NCBI GenBank assembly: GCA_013398955.1
Contig: VWPU01017861.1
Location: 40,001-104,000 of the forward strand
DNA length: 64,000 bases
Direction of reading: 5' to 3'
From: Callaeas wilsoni
Taxonomy: Eukaryota > Chordata > Aves > Passeriformes > Callaeidae
How positions within the stretch are numbered: the stretch's first letter is position 1; the number at the start of each line of letters is the position of its first letter. The notes under the pieces are model-generated. The model made no database searches. It worked only from the letters and a program-made list of their open reading frames with translations, and was not told where the DNA came from. Made by a program: the position numbers and the translations under genes. Below, piece after piece: positions 47,011-59,435 of this stretch.

Positions 47011-48229
47011 ATTTTATGTGACAGCTCTCAGTCATGTGGGAGATGTGTACCACAAAACTGTATTTATTATAAATCTATATTAAAAGCCTGTCCTATATGA
47101 GCATGCGGATTAGAAAACTTGTTTCCCGACAATGTCTACAAATGTACAGTCCAATCCGTATTCCTTGCCCTAATACAGATCTAATAAAAATGTTCACAAA
47201 ACTCTTAAGGGTTAGCTGCCTTTCAATTTCTCCCCCTCAGGTGCTGCCTTCCCAAGAGACTGGTTGTTTTAAAAACAAATCTACCTACGAGTCTTGTTTT
47301 TCCTAGAAAATCTCCAGATAAGCACAAGTTGAAATCGCTTTTTTTCATCAAAGCTATTTCTTTATATCTTTGACATTGGTTTTGTTCTTTTAAATTAAAG
47401 GGGGAATCTGTAAAGCTCTGAAACTGCAAAGGACTGAATTGCAGGTCTGTCTGGAAAAGGCCATGGTTTAAGGCAAAGCTTACAGCTCTGGAATTGAACA
47501 GGGGGGCTCCCAGCTCCCACCACGTGTAAAGAGCTTTCCAACCCTCTGAAACATTTGCCTGTGCACAGGTGTGGCTACCCCAGCTCTGGAACAGTCTGGT
47601 AATGTTAAGTCATATGTTGCACGGACAAGGTCAAGGGAGGAAAAGGGAAAATGTTCCATTTTCCATCGCTTCCTACCACTTCCAAATTTAGAACTGAGGT
47701 TGGGTGTATGGAAAAAACACATTACCTCCCACAACACACCTTGACTCTCATCTATCATTAGACCATCACAGTTCCAGCCATTTGACTGGTACAGGCTTAG
47801 AAGCAACAAGAGTTTAATTACTCGGATATTCAGCGAGGGAATCTTCTGGGTTGTTGCAGCGCATTCGGAACGAGCTGCTTTGCAATAATTTGAGCAATAC
47901 ACAGCATTCCCTGTGAGAGGCTCCCTGCTTTGCTGAATTGATGCAGACCCCTCTCGAAGGTAAGAAGCACGTTTGCACGAGCTGGCAGAGCCCATGTGAA
48001 AGCTCAGAGCTGCTCAGGGCTTTCTTGACATGTTTGCATAATTGTGGTTTTTCAGACCAAAAGAGGAAGGTAAACTTCATTCATGCCTGACCTGCTGGCC
48101 TTCACAGCTGGAACATGTTGGAATCACTTCTGGCACTGAAAAGGTTAATGGTCTCCTGCTGTGAGGTAGGAGTCTAGAAAAGGATACCACATTTGGTGGG
48201 AATTACAGTAAATGAGGTTTTCTTTATAG
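47011..48229. other. Intergenic, no gene seen
   Basis: A 171-codon frame on the minus strand (47480-47995) is the longest away from the CpG island, but it has no recognisable domain and low-complexity leucines in the middle. I do not call it a gene. Confidence 0.5.
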
Positions 48230-48620
48230 CACTGCTCATTCTCAACATGTTGAAAGGGCATTAGTTCACAGTCACTTTCTCTGGAATTATCAAATCTGCT
48301 CAGGAAGCCTTCATTAGGATATTAAACAAGACTTAATAAGTGAAAGTGATTTGCATCGCTGATAATCGTGCGCATTAATCAAGCAAGCTTCTGTCTCTCC
48401 CTCTGCAATATGTTTCATGTTCCATTGTAAAGCCTCTTTAATTCTGTAGGGCTTCTTAAAAGGGAAACGTTACATTTAGAAAGCCATTTTTAAAATTATT
48501 TACTTAGCAAAGATCACTATAAATAATGTTCAACTCACTCCTCAGCTTTAACCATCAATATAATTAATACTGAGGCGTTTGTATCAGGGATATGGACCAG
48601 ATGTGTTCCCATTTATCAGA
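48230..48620. promoter_or_regulatory. Candidate conserved non-coding element 7 (octamer + homeobox)
   Basis: The most enhancer-like block in the window. GTGATTTGCATCG contains a POU octamer-type ATTTGCAT (48349-48356). It is followed within 40 bp by GATAATCGTGCGCATTAATC, and further by CTTTAATTCTG, TTAAAATTATTTAC and ATATAATTAATAC. There are no repeats. Such dense POU/homeodomain words in unique DNA are typical of deeply conserved developmental enhancers, and PROX1 is the natural target. Inference only. Confidence 0.4.
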
Positions 48621-48924
48621 TATAGATTGCACTTACTCTAATAAATGTGTTTTCATTCTGAGTAAGTTTTGAAACCAAATAACTGCATGTGACACTTTAA
48701 TCTGAAGTCACAATTTTAGGCTAAGGCATTTATTTCTCATGCCATGGTGGACCACGCAAGCTTTCACTACATCATCCCACATACCAGAGTCACTCTCGCA
48801 GTTCTTAATGAAATTGTGCGGTAAATATCCCCTGCTCTTTGGTAATTCCAAGGTAACTTTGCATGATTTATCCTTAGGGGCTGATGCCACTTCTGTAGAG
48901 CACAGCCAGCTAGCATGGTGTAAA

Positions 48925-49060
48925 TAATCCTCACACTTCTACAGCGTCTTCCTTCTCAGGATCCCACAAAGCTTTCTAAACAGGTTGAATTTTCACAACA
49001 CCCCACAAGACAAGTCTTTTGCACCAGGCAAACCAACACTCAGGGCACAAGTATTTTTGC
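48925..49060 (+). repeat. Decayed MIR/L3-like fragment
   Basis: CACACTTCTACAGCGTCTTC, AGGATCCCACAAAGCTTTCT, AAACAGG and TTTTCACAACACCCCACAAG match in order the ancient amniote LINE/SINE words GCACTTTTCATCTTC, CTCAAAGCGCTTTACAAA, and TCCTCACAACACCCCTGTGAG. Same family as the fragment at 17165. Confidence 0.6.
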
Positions 49061-50135
49061 CTGCATCAGCAAATGCTCGAGAAAACAGAATTAGACCCTT
49101 AAAATTAGAATTTGATCCTCTGCTGCCCTTGCCACTAGCCTCCACTATGCCAGAGTTGGCGACCCCCTCTAACATGACCCTACAAATACCATGAGGGCTC
49201 TGCACATTCATCAGTGCCAATGCACATACTGCACAGCCATGAGAAAAAAAATAAACCCCAACAAACCAATCTTGATACTACTGTTCTTCACCAAATGTCT
49301 CACCAAGTACAGCCTTAAGGAAAATTTTGTCGTATGCGTTAGAAGCCATTGTGAAAAAAGTGTAGATATTGTTTAGAGTGTCTGTGAATATACAGAGGTG
49401 GCCAAAACCAGCGTCTAAGTAAGGAATAACACTGATGTCAGGATGAAGAAGCACATCACCGAAAGGAGTTCGCTAGTGGGGGTGACCTCTTACCCACCAA
49501 AATGAGCTAGAACAAGGAGATTTACACGTTTTTTTTTAAGAGTCCATATGAAAGCCTGAGCAACTATGATCATGCTTGGCTATTTCTGATACAGCTATGA
49601 TTCTGTTTCTCAAGAAGGGGTGGAAATTACTGGTGGGAGTCAAGGCCCACTCTTTCTGCAGGTACGATGATTTAGCCCACTCCCTGGAACAGGCTGCCAC
49701 TGCGTATTTCCTTCATGGACTCTTTGCATTGTCCTTACTGCATTTCATGTCATTTACATTCTTCCAAGGCTCAAAAGCGTTATTTAAGAAACCATCGCTA
49801 AAATTATGACCATGAAAGTATTTATTGCTCCTAAGAAAATGCTGTTTGCTGGAGCTCATGTTTGCATTCACTGAGGCTGAGCACATAGCTTAAATGGAGC
49901 TAAAGAGATGATGTTTCTATAAAGTTGTGGAGACTCAATTCATTCTAATGGCCTGAAACATGAATTATGTGCCCTGCTTCACTAACTTCATGGTTCAGTA
50001 AGCTGCTATAGCTCAGATGGAACCATTTATCTGAAGAGAGAAAGGTGTTATTCCCTGCTTACTGCTGATTTCCTTTTATTTGTGCCTATATATGTGTTTA
50101 TTTCTGGTGTTTTCCAGATAGCAGGTGTTAAACTT
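49061..50135. other. Intergenic, no gene seen
   Basis: Unique-looking sequence without supported features. A CCCTGGAACAGGCTGCC word at about 49680 recalls CR1 but is isolated. Confidence 0.5.
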
Positions 50136-50173
50136 CATAGGTCTAACTGAACTGTTTTCTTTTTTTTTTCTAG

Positions 50174-50252
50174 AGTATATTTGAGAAGATCAACATCCAG
50201 CAATTCTTTCCCGTTTTCAACATCAAGTTTTACAGTTGGACCATTCACGTGG
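50174..50252 (+). other. Exon-like unit with full splice signals (79 nt)
   Basis: A branch-type TCTAAC lies at about 50141, then a polypyrimidine run CTGTTTTCTTTTTTTTTTCTAG (50151-50173 region), then 79 nt, then the strong donor GG/GTGAGA at 50253. Two of three frames are open through the unit, but the peptides (SIFEKINIQQFFPV... or VYLRRSTSSNSFPF...) match nothing I recognise. It may be an internal exon of a non-coding RNA or a chance pairing of sites. Confidence 0.3.
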
Positions 50253-50259
50253 GTGAGAA

Positions 50260-52800
50260 ACGTTTCCTCTAAGCTTTGAAATCTGTTATGTGGATTCCCT
50301 CTGACGATAACCAAGGGGGAAAAATATCCCAGTGTCCACTAATAAGAGCACAAATGCAAGCATATTTTTTTCTTAACTGCTGCACTAAAGTTTTAAATTT
50401 TCAAAGAAGGAGCATGAAGTTTAAGCTCCCAAATCAATGCTTTGGTGTTTAAACGGATTTGGCCATTTATTTTGCAAGTATGTTGGGAGTTGCACAGGAG
50501 GTCAGTGCAGCAGGCTTGCCTGAGCACGGTCCATTACCCTCTGCAGCAGCAACAAACGTGGAACAAAGGGACCCCTTCATTATCCCACACAAGGAAAACT
50601 CTGGCAGAGGCTGAAAGAAGGTAATGAGTATATCTCCAGTGAACAAATAGAGTGCCACATGAAGATACCCAAACCAGCTCTAATTGACAAAAATGCAGTT
50701 TCTCTACAAGGCATTGCACTGTGCCATACAAACATAGCTTAAACCTGTGTTTGTGGTGGGGTATTCCTGGTAGTTCTGGGTAAAGTTAGCTTTAGGGCCA
50801 AGACCCCCTCCCTATAGTTCTGACAACTAGAAGATCAGAGATAATGCTAATGATACCCCTCTATTCTGAATTATTGCTGCCAACTGTACCAGTGTTAAAG
50901 CCCCTACTCCTGGGATCATATGATTTGCCGAGAATTTCTACTCTCATTTAATAATAAAAAGGTAATTTCCATCAATGATGCGGAGGAAAGCTTGGAAGCA
51001 TGACCAGAATATGTCCTAAAACCTCTCCTCTCCTGCCAAAAAATCCCTCAGAGGTAATAAAAGGAGTCTAAAAGGTATTATTTTTAATCTTCCAATATTT
51101 AAGCCAATGACATAATTCTCTGTGCTGCAGCATCTTATGATTTTTGAGCACTCAGAAGTATTAATAATGCAGCCTAAAACAGATATTTGTGAAAATGCAG
51201 CACTAAATGGCATAAGGGAGAGGCACATGAGGCCTTCAAAACAGCAGAGCGGGGCTGGGAAGGGAGGGAGAGCGAATGGCCACGCGAGCTGTATCAGTGC
51301 GAGCAAATAAAACAGGCCCTGGATGTCTCTCTATTCGGAGGCCAAGTGGAATGAAATGCCTGGTGTCCACATCCGTCGATTTGCTTTCCCTCAAAACAGG
51401 GTGGCTGTGTTCAAACTGCCCCCTGGGACTAGGCTGTCATTTACCAGCGTTTATTTACTACCACAGCTCCTGGGAGAACAAGGAGGGAGAGCTGCAGGCT
51501 CGGGAATCGGGGGAACAGGGTACATGCGGGGTCTCTGACACGCTGGGAGGAGGGAGGCAGCCTGCAGGATGGAAAGGGTAAGAGAAGCACAAAGGGAGCG
51601 AGTGTCTGCCAGGTGGGAAAAGGAAAGTACGCGAAGCCAGAAGGCAGCAAAATAGGCAACTCTCTGAACACTAAAATAGAATTACTTTCTGCACAGAAAA
51701 GCACAACTGCCCTTCACTTTTTGCTGTAAAATGTTACTACACAGCTGCAGTTTGCCACCACCTCTCCATCTTAACACTTGTGGAAGTTTCTTGATAAATA
51801 GTAAGCTTTACTAAGCCAGACTGGAATATGACCCAGAAAGAATTCCATACCAAGTTTTAATTTAATCTTTACATGCCACATTGAAAAATCAGGCAAGATG
51901 ATATCAACCAACTGCTTTCAGGAAAAAAATGCCCACAAACAGACATGAACTCATCTAGAATGCGACTGTTGATTTAGGCTTAATTGGAGCAAATGTTGTT
52001 ATAAATGGCATGTGTATATAATTTCTCAGACTGCAGAAATTTGTGAGTAGTATTGGTGGCAAATACAGTCTTGTATGATTTTGAAATGGGGGAATATGTA
52101 CCAATATAGGGCCTGACTATCTTCATTGCCTCTGACTTACTTTCACTCCTTGAGAAAGAGCTTACACGTTAGAGACTAATACTTACATGAATTTGGAGGA
52201 AAAAATTTGGATGTAAAATTTTTGGGCAGGCTCATCTCACGACCTGAGGCCAAGTCTGTGAAAAAATTTTATAACCATAAGGTACAAACACGGAGGGATA
52301 TGGTGACAAATATTTTTATTAGTGGAAAAGGCAAAGCATAAAATTCTGGCTTTTGAGACACAGGAGAAAGCAAGGAAGTTGGTTGCACTAACATAATCAA
52401 AGCACTCAGACTCTGCCAGAAGCCTTGGACATCACCTGTTTTTAACCGTGAAGGCCAGAAGGTCAGATGTAAACAGCAATAATTGCTTTCAGAAATGATA
52501 ACAAACATTAAGCAGTCCTTCTCATAGAACATCAGTCTGACTTTGGTGATCATGATGTGGAAATAATAAGAGGAAATCCTTTCAAGGTTTTGTGCAAGCA
52601 TCGCTGTGGATTCTCCCAGCCACCAGTTTTCTCACTGTTGTGCATTAATTGATTGCTAATCTCTGCTTGATGGCCCAGCTGCAGTGGGATCTGCTCTCAC
52701 AAACTCAGAGAGTTTGTGACTCCTCTCAGAAACCCCACTCCTCTCCCCAGAGGCACCTTCTGAAACCTACAGTAGACAATAACTCACTGGTAATTTCTCT
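50260..52800. other. Intergenic, no gene seen
   Basis: The stretch 51230-51640 is G-rich on the + strand, with overlapping frames of 60-101 codons on both strands. No domains or transposons recognised. Confidence 0.5.
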
Positions 52801-53085
52801 AATGATGTGCCAGTGGTACTAAGATACTTGCCTTCTTGCTGGAAGCTCTTGGATAACCTGTCAGTGTCTGTTATGTTACCATGTCATATCATATTTTATG
52901 TGACACTGCCTACAGGGCTGCATATATGGAGTTTCATGAGCCCCTTCCCAGTGGTAATGGGGCATGTTTGGAGCAATACTATTTTTTACAACTTCTGGAG
53001 TAAGATAAAACATTTTTGGAATTAAAATAATAAAACTGACCTCAAACTGAGACTTTGCTGTAGGCCTGATGCATGGTGCACCATG

Positions 53086-53100
53086 AAAAAAAAAAAAAAA
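53086..53100 (+). repeat. Poly(A) tract, 15 nt
   Basis: A15 lies 52 nt after an AATAAA (53029-53034). The spacing is long for a processed mRNA end, and no parent gene is recognised in the preceding 250 bp. Confidence 0.7.
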
Positions 53101-53735
53101 GAAGGAATGTGCCTTCTGTCCTTCACAGTAAACTATCACAAGGATCCAGCAGCCACATAAAATTGGATTCTGGCAGAGTGATCAACTCATTTGTACTCAT
53201 ATTTCCTGTCATTTGCCTTGTGATCTGCTTAGCAATGTCCTCTTGGTGAACCTGACATTACATCCTAAATCTACAGGTCTTTTTTTTTATTCCCCCCAGC
53301 GGTATTACCCTTGTCACATGCTGCAAACTCAGCATTGTTGGTGGAAAGTACTCAAGTAAGAGAAAAACACAGATTAGCCGATCAATATAAATTAGCACAC
53401 AACCAAAATAACTTAATTAATAGCAATGAGTCTTTTTCATAAAGAGAGTAAATTCAAGGAGAATCATTATAAAGAGTTCTTCAAAGTAGGTTTCATAGTG
53501 CCCTGGTACAGCAGCCACTGCATCTTTCTTCCTGTTAGAGATGGACTGTGTGCAGAGAGGAAGAGAGAGGATAAGGGAGGAAGGAAGGAAGAGCAACTGA
53601 TGTGGTTGGCTTTCTGTTTTGATATGTCTGGGTGGCATGTCTTCTTCAAGGAAAACCGAAATACCAGTAAAGACTAGGCAGGAATTGTGGGAGGCCAGGA
53701 ACTGAACTCGTTTCACTCCTAAAAAAAAAAATGTA
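53101..53735. other. Intergenic, no gene seen
   Basis: Unique-looking sequence with a short GGAAGGAA-type purine stretch at about 53570-53592 and a T9 tract at about 53280. Confidence 0.5.
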
Positions 53736-53744
53736 TTAAGACCT

Positions 53745-53905
53745 TTTATAGATTGGTATTATTTTATCCACATGTCTAAGAAAGCTGATCACCATTGTAC
53801 CTTTAAAGAGGTGAGGATAACCTAGAGTACGTAAAGTGCCTGTGAGTGACAGGGTCAAGGATGGAACCAAGGGTCTATAAATTCCAAATCCTTCCTCTCG
53901 CAAAT
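53745..53905 (+). repeat. Possible MIR/L3-like fragment
   Basis: GGTATTATTTTATCCACATG followed by AAAGTGCC, GGTCAAGGATGGAACCAAGG and CCAAATCCTTCC loosely follows the reverse-MIR/L3 order TATTATTATCCCCATTTTACAG, GGTCACACAG, GGGAATAGAACCCAGG. Weak. Confidence 0.35.
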
Positions 53906-55980
53906 AGTTAATACTTCCCTTCAAATGTGAAGAACGATGATTCTTCTGGGTTATGTTACTTTTTGGGGCTATATAACCTCTTATTGGCCAATAAATTAGT
54001 TGTTCAAGATCCAAGCAAATTAAGCACACTCCAGTGAAAGGTGATGATCCCATCTTAATTTGTTTGTGATAGCCTTCACTTCTGAAGAAAAATGCTCATT
54101 TCAAGTGTGATTTTATTACAAGAGCAGTAGAAAACGCACTTTTCTTAAATGAAGTTATAAAATGATTTTTACCACATCCTTCCTCATCTCCTTTTTCTAT
54201 GGATCGGAACGACAGGAACCAGATGCTAAGCCAGAAAGGACATTGTTCCACCTGCAACATCTGGCTCTTTGGCAAGCCATACGGGAAGCTTCAAAGTTAC
54301 ATCTCTGCCTCTCACATGGTAAGGCTGCTGGTTGATTGCTTTATCTTTCTGGATGTAATTTTCCTTTGATTCACCTATAATTCTGAGGAACTGATGCATT
54401 TGTATCCATTTTGAATAAGGTTCTGTACAAATGCCACATTTGATCTCCAGGCAGGTCCTTTTATTTTCATTTAAGTGTTCTTTATATCATGCACTAGCTC
54501 TACTGCTGCTCAGCTACATTGTGGCTGATACTTGCACACATGCCACAGCCTTTTTTTCCTACATCAATTTAAACAGCCAGGCTCTCAGCCATGCAAAACC
54601 AAGTAGAAGTTGAAATACTTTTCTTAGTATTACTCCCTGCTGCAGTGAGACATTTTTAGAGAAGAAGCAGTCACCTGTTACTTAGAAACATTCCTGACTC
54701 ACTCCTGTCCTCAATTCCTGAGTCTTTTTCTACCAGATTTTTTCCATTTCTCTGTTTCTTATGAGCATTAGATCAAGTAAATTAAACATTAAAGTAACTT
54801 TCAGATGAACCAGAAAAACAAGACGGCTGCAAGTTAAAACTGAGCACCAGTCTCCTCAGAACCAGCTGGCCTACTGAGGTAACAGCTAATTTCAGCTGTT
54901 TCCAAGCACTTTGATGTCAAAGTATGAAAAAGCCCCTGTCCCTACAAAAAGGTAATCGAGATAGCAGAGAACTGTACAAAGCATGCATAGCACAACAGTG
55001 TTCTGGCTGGGCTCTCTAGAGGGTGCTGTGAAACACTCTGTTAATTAGTAGGAAAGGAGTAATGAATTATTAGTATCCATTCATTCAGGATTTAAATCCT
55101 GATTAGAAATGTGTCCTGCCCTAAAGCTATCAGTACTTTTTTTTTACTTTGTGTTGTAATCTGTGAAAGGTAACATGGTTCCCATCTTTGTTCCGCTATT
55201 CCCTTCCTCCACCTGCACCAGCCATCAGCCTGAAATCTGTTTTCCTAATTGCTCTATCCCTGCTCTGAGGCAGGTAACATGCAGCCCATCTGAAAGCAGG
55301 ATAAGGTGAAGCCTAAGAGAAATATTTTTCCCTTAAAGAAACACTTGTCTTCAGATTCTCTGCCTGGGGCCAACCAAAACTCAGCAGCTGCTTCAAAACA
55401 CCATAACCCATGACAGCAGGTCAAGTCATCTGCCCACAAAAGGCAATGAGTATGTTCCATGATGTGGCCCAACAGTACTTGCTTCATTTATTCACTTTAA
55501 ACACATTGGATCAGGCTCCATTTCAGAATGGGTGGACTCTGACCTAAATCCCAAGGCAGAGGGAGTCACAGCTTGCCCATGTCTAACTACCAAGCTCAAG
55601 GATAGATGCCTTGCAACCAGACATAAAGTCATAAAGAGTAAAATCAGTGGAGGTGAAATGGATGTGGATTTGGAAATGGCACCAGTGGAACTGGCAAAAA
55701 TATGACCCATTGTGTTTCAGCTTCACAAAAATCAGCAGGAGTAAAGGAAGCCTATTTTCATCTAAATTTAAACTTATTTGAAAATATGAAAATAGTACCC
55801 AAAACTTGTTTTGCCTTTCTGAGTTTTAGGGATAATTCCACTCTGAGTCAGAAAAACTGGATTTTCTCCAACCTTTAGAAATCTGTTGTCATGAGTTTCT
55901 AGCAATAGAGGAAGTTGCAAGTGGGGTTATGGCCCAGTTCTACTGGCTACTGTACTGACTCAAGGTAATAGATGGTCTCT
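53906..55980. other. Intergenic, no gene seen
   Basis: No supported gene or repeat. Short frames of 60-77 codons only. Confidence 0.5.
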
Positions 55981-56024
55981 CCTGCAAAGCACTAGCAATA
56001 AAAATAAAAAATAGATACAGAAAG

Positions 56025-56145
56025 TGGCAATGGAAAGAGAAGCATAGAGGTGAAATGATTTAATAAGGTTACATAGCAGAGCTAAGAGTAGAATACAATT
56101 CTACTCATGCCTTCTCCAAGTACCCACTAGAAGAGACCATAGACA
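56025..56145 (+). repeat. Decayed MIR/L3-like fragment
   Basis: AGCATAGAGGTGAAATGATT, AAGGTTACATAGCAGAGCTA, GAGTAGAATACAATTCTACTC and CCACTAGAAGAGACCATA parallel GGCACAGAGAGGTTAAGTGA, AAGGTCACACAG, GCAGAGCTGGGAATAGAACCC and CCACTAGACCAT of the ancient amniote LINE/SINE 3' region. Confidence 0.55.
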
Positions 56146-58689
56146 TCTCTCAGTTTTCCTGGGCAGTCCACCAGTATTTGTTACTCTTGATTGGGTGCCT
56201 TCACTTGGTGTTTCTGGAAAAAAAAAATCCTTGGGCTGTACTTCACAGTGCTGACAAAATAGTTCACAATTATGAACAGCTATAAATGAATTTGAGCTCA
56301 TTTATCATTTTTATTGTACCCATTTTGCACATTTATGTAGTTGGTTGTATAGGAACATGAGTGTATCTGGGGCTTGATTCATTTCTCCTGCGATCTGTGC
56401 AGACTCCTTCAGTCATCTGACAATAAAGCAACTATTGTTGATAATCTCTGGGGCAGCCACAGGCCATTTGTGGAGAAAGGACCTTGACAGTGTTGTTTTC
56501 TTGACTAAAAAAGAAAATAAGACCTAAATAAAATCTGAGAGTAATAGCTGCCATGGAATTTACACATCCTTTCCCTCTCAACAGCGGAAAAACCAACCAG
56601 AGGTGAAGCACCTCGAGCTTTCTCAGACCTAGAGTAAAGAAGAACTTAACTCCACTCAATTCGTGCTTACAGGCATGGATGTGTCCAGTCATTGAACCCT
56701 CATGGAAGAGTTCAAGTCATGCTGCTTGCAAGCCTAAGAGTGAATAAATAAATGTATTGACACGTACTTTTGTGAAAGGGAGGGGAAGCACTCGTAGCTC
56801 CAGTGCGTACTGGCAGTCACAGATTCACTGGGTAGGTGCTGAATGTGTTAAGCTGACGCCCAGTCCTCACTGGCCCAGCTGCAGCAGCTGCCAGTCTCCA
56901 GCCCTCCCAGTATTCTTTCTGTCCAAGGAAACCAAGTGACTTCTTTGCCTGCTCCAGAGGTACCAGTCACTCTTTTCTCTAAAACTGCCCAGCTGACCAG
57001 CGTAGTTCAGTCTGACTCAGAGAGACTCTTCCCAGGCTTTCCTTAGCTTGCTGACAGGTCTGCTCTAGACCAGATGGAACTCTTTTGTACCAAAACTCAC
57101 ACTTGATTTTCTAGCCTGACCTGGAAGTAGATACTCTTCTTCCAAGCCTTTCCTCTCTCCTGCTGGGCTCTGCACACTTCTGTCTTTGCAAAAACTTTGC
57201 ATTGAAGAAGGCAATTTTCAGGGAAATTGAGTGATCATGGAGGATTACTGTGTGCAGGAGATCCCCTTCGCTGCTATGACCATTATCTGAAAGGTTTGCT
57301 AACTCTGTCACGAATGTCACCTACCACACAGCGATCTCCAATATCTTGAGGGAAGGTCAGAACGAACAACCAAGGAGCTGGGAATCTGGCGGGCATCGGT
57401 GAGATTAGACAGGATAAAAAATGTGGCCAACAGAGATGGGAGAGAGATGGAAGTCAGACACCCAAAAGAAGTGGATACAGACCTCCTCTGAGTCAAAAGT
57501 CTGATATGCCAGTGAAGGCTTTGCTTCCAAGACCTCCCCTAATGCTGGCAAACTATGTAGAAATACAGATTTATGGTCAGACCAACACTGTCTTGCCAGC
57601 TTTACAGATGTGCCTTTCTTCTTCTGCATTTTTAAGCTGTACAGCTACCAAGATAATTCTACAATGTCGAGCTTTTTCTTCTATATAAAAGGAATCATCT
57701 TGTTTCCAAAGAGACTTAGTGTTTTTCTCCATAGATAAGATTTTATAATTTGTCCTTCCTCATTTACAGTAACATTGTAGTTTCTTAATGGTCAGAAACC
57801 AAGGGCCTAATATTCAACTGTTGAGGACCATGAAAAAAAATAATTCCCTGTGAAGTGAACAAGATCTCTGTGTGTGTGCTCAGCACCTTTGAAAATCAGG
57901 CTCTCTTGTGCTTAGCTATCAAAATGATTGGCACCAGTTGTATCCCTAGACAGTGTGATCTATATGAAAGTATTCCTCCTTCAAAATCTTGTCACTAATT
58001 CCAAACCACGTTGCTTCAAGACCCTGTCAAAAATATGTTAAATTTCTACGCAATCCAGTCCAGTTTCTCTGCAGAAGAACAGTTTAATTTACACTGTTCA
58101 ACCTGGTTAGGTTATTCATGTTCTCCATTTGATTAGGCCAGCTCTACTTTTGATCACATCAGCACCAGAACAAATATCATGTCCCAGATGTGGTCTCAGG
58201 ATATTCACCTTTTAATGTCTTCAACCAAACTGCTGTTTTGATGCTTTTCCTTCTGTTCCCCAATCCTCTTGCTACATTTCATGTAGTTTTCAAAGGATTC
58301 CCTTCTGTGGTGTGCTGTGAGACTTTCCTCCACCATGTCACAGAGTGCCCCCAAAGCGAATGGTGATTTGCCTTCTCTTCAGCCATTATTCTTTATGTGC
58401 ACCTTTGCAAAATCAACAACAGTCTCTTAGGACTGCAGTGAAACTGCTTTTTCATAAACCAATATTTGTATTTCACCTGTGGCCTTTCCCTGCAAAAATG
58501 GAATGACAGAGGGTGTCACAACAATGGTTAGGGAATTCTCCCTGGTTTTGTTGACTGTGCTTACATCAGACCAGCTTGAATGTGCACACCTACCCACAAG
58601 CATATATATTTTTATAGCAAATTCTGTCCAACTAGTGAATGAAAATCAAAAGGGCTGCACTGCCCTGTGACACGTCTACCAAATGCCCA
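56146..58689. other. Intergenic, no gene seen
   Basis: Unique-looking sequence with small frames on both strands. No domain, tRNA, rRNA or transposon recognised. Confidence 0.5.
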
Positions 58690-58930
58690 GGAGAAAAACT
58701 TGGCATTAACCTTCAATAAATGAATGGATTATATTGCAAATAATAAGATGGCTAAATATAGGCATGATCTATGAATTAAACATTGCCTAACTTTGCATGA
58801 TGCTAATTTATTTTGGCATATCTTGATGATTTGTGCTGTGGCTGTGTCCTTCTGAATGCTTTTTAATCGTCCAGTGGTTGTCCTTTGCAATCCAGCTGCT
58901 GGCTACAGTAAAACATACAGTAATCCATGT
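58690..58930. promoter_or_regulatory. Candidate conserved non-coding element 8
   Basis: AT-rich unique block: GAATGGATTATATTGCAAATAA, CTATGAATTAAACATTG, TTTGCATGATGCTAATTT and CTTTTTAATCGTCC. POU/homeodomain-like words are frequent. Conservation is unknown. Confidence 0.3.
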
Positions 58931-59029
58931 CAACACTACATACACAACCACACACACAGTTTGTATATCAGACATAGGTGACACTTTGTGAGGTACACAC
59001 AGACAGACAGTATATATGCATATATGGCC

Positions 59030-59052
59030 TCATTCATTAAAAAAAAAAAAAG
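59030..59052 (+). repeat. A-tract
   Basis: A run of about 13 A after CATTCATT, following an imperfect (CA)n/(CAGA)n/(TA)n area at 58940-59030. Confidence 0.7.
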
Positions 59053-59269
59053 TAAAATTCAGTTATTGAACTGATTAGAAATATTGTCAACTGTGTGTAA
59101 CGACTGCAGACTAAAGCTTTCTGTGCCTTTCCTGACAACAAATCATTAGCATTTCCCATGTAGAGAAATGTTACACTATTCTTAGCAGTAAATCTCTTGC
59201 ATTTGGTCTTCTGTAACAACTAGAGGGAGGCCTCTGCCAAGAAAAAGCAGCCTTTATACTGGGTGCTGT

Positions 59270-59435
59270 ACAATCACAGAAGAAGAATGAGCCACTGGTC
59301 CAAAGGCACTCTAAGGTGCAGAAGAGATGAGAACAGGTAGAAATTAAATGTGCAGAGAGGGGACTTGCCCAAAGTCTGGCAGGCATGGCAGCTGTTGTAA
59401 GCTTCTGCCTGAGTGCTGGATGAGCCTAACCCCAG
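59270..59435 (+). repeat. MIR/L3-like fragment
   Basis: AAATTAAATGTGCAGAGAGG, GGACTTGCCCAAAGTCTGGC, AGGCATGGCAGC and CTGAGTGCTGGATGAGCCTAAC align in order with GGAAACTGAGGCACAGAGAG, TGACTTGCCCAAGGTC, AGGCAGAGC and CTGAGTCC..TAGTGCCCTAAC of the MIR/L3 family. Confidence 0.6.

Noticed and set aside
47480..47995. 171-codon minus-strand frame
   Set aside because: No known domain, no recognisable homologue, no promoter or poly(A) context. A length possible by chance in 64 kb read in six frames.
49660..49720. CR1-like word CCCTGGAACAGGCTGCC
   Set aside because: Only about 16 bases agree with CR1. Flanks on both sides do not follow the consensus order, so chance is likely.
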